Source: CAVVVS01 sp963751355 (GTDB lineage Bacteria; Bacteroidota; Ignavibacteria; Ignavibacteriales; Ignavibacteriaceae). From it: a stretch of DNA of 64,000 bases. Under the pieces are notes generated by a model, which was given only the letters and a program-made list of their open reading frames with translations, searched no databases and was not told the DNA's origin. How positions within the stretch are numbered: position 1 is the stretch's first letter; each line of letters begins with the position of its first letter. This document shows positions 57,498 to 64,000 of the stretch, piece by piece. The stretch lies in NCBI GenBank assembly GCA_963751355.1, contig CAVVVS010000049.1, forward strand, positions 1 through 64,000, written 5' to 3'. The position numbers were made by a program, and so were the translations under genes.

Positions 57498-59633
57498 CTA
57501 TTTCCAAATTAATGTTGTTGACGAATGAACTTCTTTCCCGCTTATTTTGTCTTTTATTTTAACCGTCAATAAGTAGCTGCCCGGTTCGTACTTACTCATA
57601 TCAAGCTGAAGGTACATTTGAGGATTAGCTTTATCAGTTTGATAACTACTGGTTAATGCAATTTTCTTGTTGTTTGTTTTACCAAGCCCAAAGAGGTTTA
57701 ATAAAGTTGTAAAGGTTTTTTCTATCCCTTCACTACTGTCAATTTTCTGAACAGAAATTTCCTGCTCAAATCTATATAAATTAAAAGTGTTAGGTGAAAG
57801 ATTATATAACTCGTAATAGATGATTAAATCTTGCAGCGGGGAAAATACACCGGTTGGATTCGGAAGTATAGTGATTTTTTCCCTTCTCAAAGGATAATCT
57901 TTTTTACCATCCAAATCAATCGCTGAAGCTAAAACAATATCGCTTATGCCGGGTTCAACCGGGTTGAATCTTTTCACTTTAAATGGGAAGTGGTTTGAAG
58001 ACACACCCTTATCTTTTCGGCGGATAATTTCAAAAGCAAAGTTACCCGTATCGGGTTCTATTTTTATGTAAGCGCTATTTACAACAAATTGCTTATTTCC
58101 TGGCAATAATAATTCTTTTTGCTTAGTAAAAGTTTTTAAAGAATCTTTTTCCTCTGCAATCAGATTCATCTCCCTATCAAAAAAGAAGATGCCGAAAGTA
58201 TGAGGGTAAACGAATGAATTATTTTTCAATAAGGTATCTCCGGCAGGGAGGCAATAGCTAACATATAAGTCGGTTGAGTACTCATTCCTTCTGCTCGAGA
58301 GATCACGGAATTGAATAATTTTATAAGGAACAGCGAAAACCGGACCTTCAAATTTTGGCTCATAATAAAAATAGCTATGCCTTTTTAAATTTTCAGCAAT
58401 CGAATAACTGTTTCCTCCAAATTGAGATTGATTCTTGCCGTACTCGGTCGGTTCGCTTAGAGTAAAATTACCTGACATATATTCATCGGTAAATCCGATT
58501 TGTGTGAATTTGTATTGCCAAACATCAGTTTTTGCCATAACTGTACTTTTTTCTCCACCCGTCATGTAAGGACGGTAGCGCACTTTTCTTATAGGTTTCC
58601 CGTATCGTAAATAAATTTCACCTCTGTCGGATTTCCAACCGACAATTCCCAGTCTTGGTATGCTGAAGCGGAGATTGGCATACGCTACTCGTGAATAATA
58701 TTCCAATAGACTTTCATTAACTTTGGTTAAGAACAAAGGCTCGTTCCACTTCCAAAAAAGATTAATTACTTGTGTCAATTCTTTATTGCTCATTTTTTTT
58801 ATTTCATTGCCAAGCACCGGTTTTAATAAATCTTTAACAGAATAAAAAGTGAAATCCAATTTGTCATTCGGACTCATCAACATCAAAGCATTCTTATAAT
58901 ATTTATGAGCATCTTTGAATTTGCCTGTTTCATAAGAAAGTAATCCTAAATAGAGGTACGCATCTTTATTGTTCGGATTTATCTTCAGCAGTTTTTGTAA
59001 AGGCAAAATTCCTTTTTCGGGTTTTTCGGCATCTTCAAATAGAAATCCCAAATGAAGATAAGCCTTGCTGTAAGTTGAATCATATTTAATGGTTTCGATA
59101 AAATAATTTCTAGCCTTTTCAAAATGCTCGTTTGCAAATTTTTCATAGCTCAGTACCGGGTCATCCCCGTCTTTTTTAAAAGAGTTATGGAATTCATCAA
59201 ACTGTGCTTCTTCGATTCTTCCGATATTATACAATGCTGCGGTGCATGTACTGTCAATATCCAAAATATTTTCATACTCACCGTAGGCCAGATTCCTGCT
59301 GACATACTCTTTGAGCTTAGCCAGTAGAAGACGGTATTGAATGTTTTTGGGATTTTTTAATACAGCACGCTCAACAAGGCGTCTTGCATGTATTCTGGAG
59401 TAAACAGTTTTTTTGTCAAGATAAATTTTTGCCAGTTCAAAGAGTGACGGAGCATCGTCGTTTTGTGAAATAGATTTTTTCAGAAAAATTTCGGCACTAT
59501 CTATTTCTTTTTGTTCCCTAAAAATTAGAGCGGCTTGATAATAATTATGTGAGGATAATCCTTCAGTCTGTGCAAAATGGACCTGTGCCGCAGTTAAAAT
59601 TATGATTGATATTAAGATGAGGATGATTTTCAC
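57498..59633 (-). CDS. GWxTD domain protein with TPR repeats
   Basis: The protein has 711 residues and a signal peptide (about 1-22). TPR-like helix pairs occupy about residues 30-260 (YLHLGFLFEDAEK; YLYLGLLSYETGKF). The GWxTD-type block follows as GIVGWKSDRGEIYLRYGKPI near residues 330-350, with aspartate two residues after lysine, and a beta-rich C-terminal half. Such proteins are frequent in Ignavibacteria and related phyla; function is unknown. It is probably in the periplasm or attached to the outer membrane. It is convergent with sppA. Confidence 0.85.
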   Translation of the reverse strand: MKIILILISIIILTAAQVHFAQTEGLSSHNYYQAALIFREQKEIDSAEIFLKKSISQNDDAPSLFELAKIYLDKKTVYSRIHARRLVERAVLKNPKNIQYRLLLAKLKEYVSRNLAYGEYENILDIDSTCTAALYNIGRIEEAQFDEFHNSFKKDGDDPVLSYEKFANEHFEKARNYFIETIKYDSTYSKAYLHLGFLFEDAEKPEKGILPLQKLLKINPNNKDAYLYLGLLSYETGKFKDAHKYYKNALMLMSPNDKLDFTFYSVKDLLKPVLGNEIKKMSNKELTQVINLFWKWNEPLFLTKVNESLLEYYSRVAYANLRFSIPRLGIVGWKSDRGEIYLRYGKPIRKVRYRPYMTGGEKSTVMAKTDVWQYKFTQIGFTDEYMSGNFTLSEPTEYGKNQSQFGGNSYSIAENLKRHSYFYYEPKFEGPVFAVPYKIIQFRDLSSRRNEYSTDLYVSYCLPAGDTLLKNNSFVYPHTFGIFFFDREMNLIAEEKDSLKTFTKQKELLLPGNKQFVVNSAYIKIEPDTGNFAFEIIRRKDKGVSSNHFPFKVKRFNPVEPGISDIVLASAIDLDGKKDYPLRREKITILPNPTGVFSPLQDLIIYYELYNLSPNTFNLYRFEQEISVQKIDSSEGIEKTFTTLLNLFGLGKTNNKKIALTSSYQTDKANPQMYLQLDMSKYEPGSYLLTVKIKDKISGKEVHSSTTLIWK

Positions 59634-60171
59634 TTTGAAATTCCTCTATATGCTTTGACGCGAAAAATAATAATTCTTCTTAAAATAGAATTGATTAAGA
59701 AATTAGAATCACGCAAATTTTAACTACGTCATTAATTGAACTTATCAGAATCACTTCAAAATAAATATTTTACTTTATTGTCATTGGGACGGAAGAGAGA
59801 AATCTCACTATTCTAAAAGATTTTCGTAATAGGCGCACATGTCTCGATCGATGATTCTGTCGAAATGACGAATAAACTAATCTGTAGAAAATCTATTATT
59901 ATTAAGAATTAAAATCAATTGTTAAGCAAATCTTAAATATTCTAAAATCTTTTTATTTTGTACACTATAATAATGTCCTAATCGCAAATAATACAAATAC
60001 CATAAAGTCGAAAAGAATTAAAAATAATTTGTAGAAATGACTATTATATATATAAAAAAGGACTATTGGGTAAAAAAATTATCTTCGGTTTATGAAGGGA
60101 ACTAAAAGATGTGAACCAGGAAAATTAAGAAAAGTATCAATTCAAAATGACTTAATTTGAGCAGATAATTT
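59634..60171. other. Intergenic region with decayed palindromic repeat
   Basis: The region has 538 bases. Within 59778-59872, ATTGTCATTGGGACGGAAGA and CTGTCGAAATGACGAA form the two ends of a degraded palindrome with GAAATCTCAC inside, similar to repetitive elements of the TGTCATT...AATGACA kind found in many genomes. No gene is seen in the rest. Confidence 0.4.
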
Positions 60172-60498
60172 TCAGATGCGTTTTTTCTTTACTTTTAATA
60201 AAGTATAATTCAGCAAATCACACGCGAGGCAGGAAGTTAGAGGGATCTGTTCGTGATTTTCCCATCTTTTATGAAATAATTTTCCCGCGAATTGTCCGAT
60301 GAAAAATGCCCCTACCAATACAGGATAGGTTATAAAGGCGAATCCGATACCGGATGTATAACGCAGCACAATAATAAACGGAACCGGAATGTGTATTGAA
60401 AGTATCCATTGGAACGAAAATTTTCTAACATTGCTTCGCCAGTACCCAAAAGGAATATTAATTAGAAATACAATGATTCCTACAAACCAAAGATTCAT
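60172..60498 (-). CDS. Small membrane protein, unknown function
   Basis: The 108-residue product starts MNLWFVGIIVFLINIPFGYW and has three hydrophobic segments (about 3-19, 33-53, 56-76) and a basic tail. The pattern INIPFGYWRSNVRKFS and HIPVPFIIVLR seems conserved in relatives I can recall from this phylum; the function is unknown. It is single, with the upstream region opening into 244 AT-rich bases. Confidence 0.65.
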   Translation of the reverse strand: MNLWFVGIIVFLINIPFGYWRSNVRKFSFQWILSIHIPVPFIIVLRYTSGIGFAFITYPVLVGAFFIGQFAGKLFHKRWENHEQIPLTSCLACDLLNYTLLKVKKKRI

Positions 60499-60742
60499 AG
60501 CCTGAAAATATTTTAGCCCTATTAATTTTTTTATAAATATTTGATAAAGTTACTGTTTATTTTAATAAATACAAAAATTATCAGTAAGTAAAAATTGTTT
60601 AGCTGTATCACAATTGTTACTGAAATCAATGGAAAAAAATTATACTCTTTTTATACATTATTTTTTTTAGTATAATATAACCCAGAAGGCAATAATTAAT
60701 AAGCATTATACATAATCTAGGGAAAAATTACCGGGGGGTAAT

Positions 60743-60985
60743 ATGTCACGTCGCTATAGAGGCAATATGCGCGGGGAAAAGTATCTTGCAAATATGGTAA
60801 ATAAGGAGTTGCACGATCTTGATTTAGAATCAAGCTTGTGCAAGATTGATGAAATAATTAAAAACGGTTCCGATCAAGCATTTAATTCATCGGAAGAAGC
60901 GCGAATCAAAGGCTTCACATTTTGTAAGCATTGTATAGGTGCTTCCAATGTTCAGGATATCAGTGTCAACTATATATCGACTTGA
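60743..60985 (+). CDS. Small hypothetical protein
   Basis: The 80-residue product begins MSRRYRGNMRGEKYLANMVN and has a purine-rich ribosome binding site (GGGGGG) six bases before the ATG. It is hydrophilic, with a basic start and a late FCKHC pair that could bind metal with C32. I do not recognise the family. The strong ribosome binding site is the main reason to accept it. Confidence 0.5.
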   Translation: MSRRYRGNMRGEKYLANMVNKELHDLDLESSLCKIDEIIKNGSDQAFNSSEEARIKGFTFCKHCIGASNVQDISVNYIST

Positions 60986-61465
60986 ATAGCGAATGACTCA
61001 TAAAAGGGAAATAACTTCGGCATTTAAAACTTTCCATGAGTGCTATTTGATTAAAATATTGTGTAGTCTTAAATTGGAAAAGATATCCATGTTTGCGGTA
61101 CAGAACAAGACATCCCTTCAATGAATGAATAGATTCGATTTTTATTAAAATTTTTCCCGAATCTGTTTGCCTTAACCTGCCATTCGACTATACAGTTAAT
61201 TCACAAAAGTGGCTCATTGTCTTTTTTAGTATTTTAATCAAATTAAAAATTTTTACATCTTTGTAATATCTGTTTCCGGGAACTCCTTTACATAATAAAA
61301 TAATCCGTTCCTAAATTAGAAAAAGATAATTTGAACTTAAATATTTTCGAAAGAATCCAACTAAGTTTATAGACGGTAATAATTTATTCATTGTGTTTTT
61401 AAATAATATGAATATAATAGGACTGCTTCTATTCGTGATTCTTATATAAATTTTAAGGTAAACTA
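60986..61465. other. Intergenic region without recognised gene
   Basis: These 480 AT-rich bases lie upstream of the NTF2-like gene. No conserved frame, hairpin or RNA gene is visible. Confidence 0.4.
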
Positions 61466-61837
61466 ATGGAATATAAATTCGAAAAATGGCTCCTGCAGTA
61501 CGGAGAATACTGGGAAAGAAGATACCATAATAAATTCGCCGAGTTGTTTGCCGAATCGGCTTTGTTTTATTGGACTCCGTTTAGAAAAGCTTTAAAAGGC
61601 AGAGATGAAATATCGGCTGAAGTAAAAAAATTTTTAACCAATCAAAGAAATATCAAATACGAATTCGAAATATTGTACGAGAATGAAAATAAAGTTATTT
61701 CTAAATGGTGGTGCAGTCTTTTTAAAGTTGACCCTGGAATAGATGTTTCCATAGCCGGAATACTGGAAGCCGTATTTGATGAGAACGGAGAATGTGTTGA
61801 GCTGAGACAATGGTGGCACTCGGATGAAAATCCATGA
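61466..61837 (+). CDS. SnoaL/NTF2-like protein
   Basis: The protein has 123 residues. WERRYHNKFAELFAESALFYWTPF and a run of alternating strands ending LRQWWHSDE fit the cone-shaped SnoaL-like fold. Members are isomerases, hydrolases or ligand binders; the substrate is unknown. It is cytosolic. The start follows TTAAGGTAAACTA, a weak ribosome binding site. Confidence 0.85.
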   Translation: MEYKFEKWLLQYGEYWERRYHNKFAELFAESALFYWTPFRKALKGRDEISAEVKKFLTNQRNIKYEFEILYENENKVISKWWCSLFKVDPGIDVSIAGILEAVFDENGECVELRQWWHSDENP

Positions 61838-61881
61838 TTGAAATACGGCATGCCGTTTAGATTTTGCGTAAATAGTTCCCC

Positions 61882-61955
61882 ACACCATCCCGGCGAAGGT
61901 TAACAGCGGGTAGATTTCGGTACAGCATAATTCCGGCTTCTGCCGGGATTGGTGT
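61882..61955. repeat. Structured intergenic element with two alternative hairpins
   Basis: ACACCATCCCGGC (61882-61894) pairs with GCCGGGATTGGTGT (61942-61955) with one bulge. The same right arm can pair with TTCCGGC (61931-61937) in the small hairpin ATTCCGGC-TTCT-GCCGGGAT. It lies between convergent genes, so it is a likely terminator or a small repeat. Confidence 0.6.
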
Positions 61956-61985
61956 AATTCATTGGATAAAATGTTTACTTTATTT

Positions 61986-62774
61986 TTAGAAAGCTAGGGT
62001 GATGCCATTTCTTAATTCCAGGTCATCTTTTTTTAATTTAGTAACCGGCTTATTATCATACCGGTTTAGGAGATGTACGGAAAAAGTTAGGTTTGAAGAT
62101 ATTTTAAATTGCACACTTGCATCTGTCAAAAGGCGATAATTTGAAATATCTTTTACATAAGGCTGGTAGTAATTGACAAGGGAAAAATTAACGATATCGT
62201 TTATTCGCCAATAAATATCTATGTAATTAGTTGACCTGATAAGATCTTTTGTGATTGTTCCGGGCTGTGCATTGTAAATCTCATTTTCATACATGGCTCC
62301 GATACCTAAAAATATTTTAAAAGCGGAAGTACTGTCCTCTTGATGAAAATATTTTAAAACATCAAACCTAAAACCAGTTCCCAATAAACTACGTTCATTA
62401 AGTGCAATCAAATCATTAAATTCTATTTGTGTGAAAATTTCCCAGGATGTTTTCGTATTCAGATTAATATCGCATCTTAAATGTGCAAAACCATGGTTTA
62501 GAATCTTCTCGTCATTTCCTTCTTTATATTCATAATTTGAAACTAAAAAGAGATGATAATCTTCTTCATAATAATCAAGCCTCATATTTCCGCTAACTGA
62601 TATATAATTTGAATTCCCAGAGTTCAAACCGAACTCGAGCCCTGCATTACCCTTGAAGCCATGCCCGGAAATGTTTTCTCTAAATTGTTCTGTGTTGATC
62701 TGAGCATTCGTTAAACTGCCGTAAAAAATTATTAATAGTATTATTATAAGTGTATTTAAATTTAAGTTGTTCAT
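61986..62774 (-). CDS. Outer membrane beta-barrel protein, DUF481-like
   Basis: The protein has 262 residues with a signal peptide (about 1-24, ending NAQ). The mature part is a run of amphipathic strands with alternating aromatic residues (GNAGLEFGLNSGNSNYISVS; LNERSLLGTGFRFDVL) and ends in F (GITLAF), the usual C-terminal residue of outer-membrane barrels. This matches DUF481 proteins, which are outer-membrane proteins of unknown function. Confidence 0.75.
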   Translation of the reverse strand: MNNLNLNTLIIILLIIFYGSLTNAQINTEQFRENISGHGFKGNAGLEFGLNSGNSNYISVSGNMRLDYYEEDYHLFLVSNYEYKEGNDEKILNHGFAHLRCDINLNTKTSWEIFTQIEFNDLIALNERSLLGTGFRFDVLKYFHQEDSTSAFKIFLGIGAMYENEIYNAQPGTITKDLIRSTNYIDIYWRINDIVNFSLVNYYQPYVKDISNYRLLTDASVQFKISSNLTFSVHLLNRYDNKPVTKLKKDDLELRNGITLAF

Positions 62775-62987
62775 TATGCTTTAACCATTATTTCCTATTT
62801 CATTACAAATTTAGAGGATTATAATTTCTTTGTTTTAATAAAAGTAGAATTCATATTTGTCCTTTTTCTACTTAATTTGTTTTAACTGCCTCAACATTAA
62901 GAGTAAAATAAATTTTTATAAAATTTAACTTATCATGCGGAATAAATTCAATTTTTATTATTTTAATACTTTTAATCTGGATCAGCA

Positions 62988-63098
62988 ATGGAGCTTTTTG
63001 AGAAAGATCCCTTCAAAAAAATAAGTTTAGCACTATTATTGTGTTTAATTTTTTTAAGATTCTATTATTGGATTACTATGTTTTTCAATAATCTTTAA
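62988..63098 (+). CDS. Candidate 36-residue membrane protein
   Basis: The frame MELFEKDPFKKISLALLLC continues as LIFLRFYYWITMFFNNL and stops 14 bases before the LOG gene. A charged N-terminus followed by one hydrophobic helix would make a small membrane protein. There is no strong ribosome binding site, and the sequence could be chance in AT-rich DNA, so the call is tentative. Confidence 0.35.
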   Translation: MELFEKDPFKKISLALLLCLIFLRFYYWITMFFNNL

Positions 63099-63112
63099 GT
63101 TAGGAATATTTT

Positions 63113-63697
63113 ATGATAAAAAAAGTTTGTGTCTACTGTGCATCAAGTGAATTGTCCGATAATATTTATCTGAATTCAGCGTTCAAATTAGGTGCTCTTT
63201 TAGCCGAAAATTCTATTGATATAGTTTACGGAGGCGGAGCAGCGGGCAGCATGGGCAGCCTTGCCAGAGGTGCACTTTCACAAAATGGAAAAGTTTACGG
63301 AATAATACCCAAATTTATGTATGATCTTGAATGGGGGTTTGAAGAAATAACAGAATTGAAAATTGTTGACGGGATGCCTGAAAGAAAGAGGATGCTGATT
63401 GACGGTGTCGATGCAGTTATTGTACTTCCCGGAGGTTCCGGCACTTTCGAAGAGGTATTTGAAACACTTACTTTAAAAAGATTAGGAATGTTCACTAACC
63501 CCATCATATTTGTAAACACAAATAATTATTTTTCCCCGTTTAAAGAGCTTATGGAAAAATCCATTTCGGAAAAATTTATGGATGAAAGACATAGTGACAT
63601 GTGGACTATTGTAGACAAAACTACGGATGTTATCGATGCAATAGATAACTCACCTAAATGGTCTCCTGATTCGGTTAATTTTGCCACCTTAAAATAA
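63113..63697 (+). CDS. LOG family protein (TIGR00730), putative nucleotide 5'-monophosphate phosphoribohydrolase
   Basis: The protein has 194 residues. VYGGGAAGSMGSLARGAL (about residues 41-58) and the signature PGGSGTFEEVFE (about 105-116) with GMPERKRMLID upstream are the LOG motifs. The family was once called lysine decarboxylase but hydrolyses nucleoside monophosphates to base and ribose phosphate. It is cytosolic. AGGAATATTTT precedes the ATG. Confidence 0.93.
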   Translation: MIKKVCVYCASSELSDNIYLNSAFKLGALLAENSIDIVYGGGAAGSMGSLARGALSQNGKVYGIIPKFMYDLEWGFEEITELKIVDGMPERKRMLIDGVDAVIVLPGGSGTFEEVFETLTLKRLGMFTNPIIFVNTNNYFSPFKELMEKSISEKFMDERHSDMWTIVDKTTDVIDAIDNSPKWSPDSVNFATLK

Positions 63698-63750
63698 GCA
63701 TTGTATTGCTACTTTTCGAAACAAATAAATTCTTTCCCGATAAACAAAGT

Positions 63751-64000
63751 TTATGGTTTAACATGAAGCCATTTATTGTATACCATTTTTTGTTCTTGAG
63801 AAGGATTTTTTACAGTAACTATTTTATAATTTTTACGGTTATTTTTATCAAGTATCACGTTACGCGTTTTAATAATACCGTTGTGAGAAACCAGAATGCT
63901 TAAAGTATCGCCCGGTGAAGAAGTTGAATAAATTTTATCGAAAATATTCTTATTAACTCTAAAACCGTTTACCGCTATCACTTCATCGTTTGCGTTAATC
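63751..64000 (-). CDS. C-terminal part of an M61 family peptidase (PDZ domain), cut by the window edge
   Basis: The visible 80 or so residues begin INANDEVIAVNGFRV and continue through a PDZ-like region (SPGDTLSILVSHNGII) to a C-terminal SQEQKMVYNKWL. M61 glycyl aminopeptidases end in the same DE.IAlnGyRV, pGD.l.ll..r.g and Q...y..WL pattern. The catalytic HEXXH domain would lie beyond base 64000. The gene is convergent with the LOG gene. The PDZ match is safe; the M61 call is moderately sure. Confidence 0.7.
   Translation of the reverse strand, partial: INANDEVIAVNGFRVNKNIFDKIYSTSSPGDTLSILVSHNGIIKTRNVILDKNNRKNYKIVTVKNPSQEQKMVYNKWLHVKP

Noticed and set aside
1..64000. CRISPR arrays, tRNA and rRNA genes, transposases, phage genes
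   Set aside because: I looked for regularly spaced direct repeats, tRNA-like arms, conserved rRNA stretches and recombinase or capsid motifs and saw none. Short or divergent examples could be missed by eye.

Overview
The window is AT-rich bacterial DNA that reads, from about 2.7 kb to the right edge, like the chromosome of a member of the Ignavibacteria (Bacteroidota/Chlorobi side of the tree). The hints are a GWxTD-domain TPR protein, a DUF6125 protein, a fused ADP-forming acyl-CoA synthetase, a multi-PAS kinase, several glutamate dehydrogenases and very A/T-biased codon use. This assignment is an inference from gene content; no rRNA or tRNA gene is present to confirm it.

Bases 1 to about 2690 are different. 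They are a string of unrelated fragments (M49 peptidase, murE and murF, an LPS-kinase-like gene, a DUF1593-like gene, unassigned GC-rich pieces), each broken by small indels. The joints carry recognisable remnants of the Oxford Nanopore ligation adapter, including a 14-base exact match at 2671-2684. I read this stretch as uncorrected chimeric long-read sequence left at a contig end, not as real genome organisation.

2.7-16.4 kb: an M16 peptidase with a strong terminator, a DUF6125 protein, MarC, a PLP-dependent aromatic amino acid decarboxylase, a seven-PAS histidine kinase, a fused ADP-forming acyl-CoA synthetase, the C-terminal remnant of a cyclopropane fatty acid synthase, two small proteins and a TonB protein with a candidate sigma-54 promoter and upstream palindrome. 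16.7-19.1 kb: a NifX/NafY-like protein and a PAS-PAS-AAA+ sigma-54 activator whose Fis-type HTH is out of frame. 19.3-25.4 kb: an MFS_3 transporter, then a TetR-HlyD/EmrA-EmrB-TolC efflux operon. 25.7-36 kb: pncB, purU, a GlsB-like membrane protein, a CHAD protein, a dead 2OG-Fe(II) oxygenase, a nitroreductase with the iodotyrosine deiodinase E-Y-K triad, an MFS transporter and a Kef-type antiporter.

36.6-49.5 kb is the most unusual region. It holds four glutamate dehydrogenases of three sequence types, two long paralogues that fuse receiver domains to a pyruvate phosphate dikinase ATP-binding domain, and a small zinc-ribbon protein. Five kinds of gene lie in one direction as gdh, Rec-PPDK, gdh, Rec-PPDK, zinc ribbon, gdh, with a fourth gdh converging on them. 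I suggest a locus dedicated to glutamate/2-oxoglutarate interconversion with a built-in ATP- or phosphate-sensing partner; that function is inference.

50-64 kb: an M24 peptidase, aat, DUF2721, a receiver-like small protein, an orphan MlaF-type ATPase, an SppA-type S49 peptidase with a long N-terminal extension, the GWxTD protein, small membrane and hypothetical proteins, an NTF2-like protein, a DUF481-like outer membrane protein, a LOG-family phosphoribohydrolase, and the C-terminal end of an M61 peptidase cut by the window edge.
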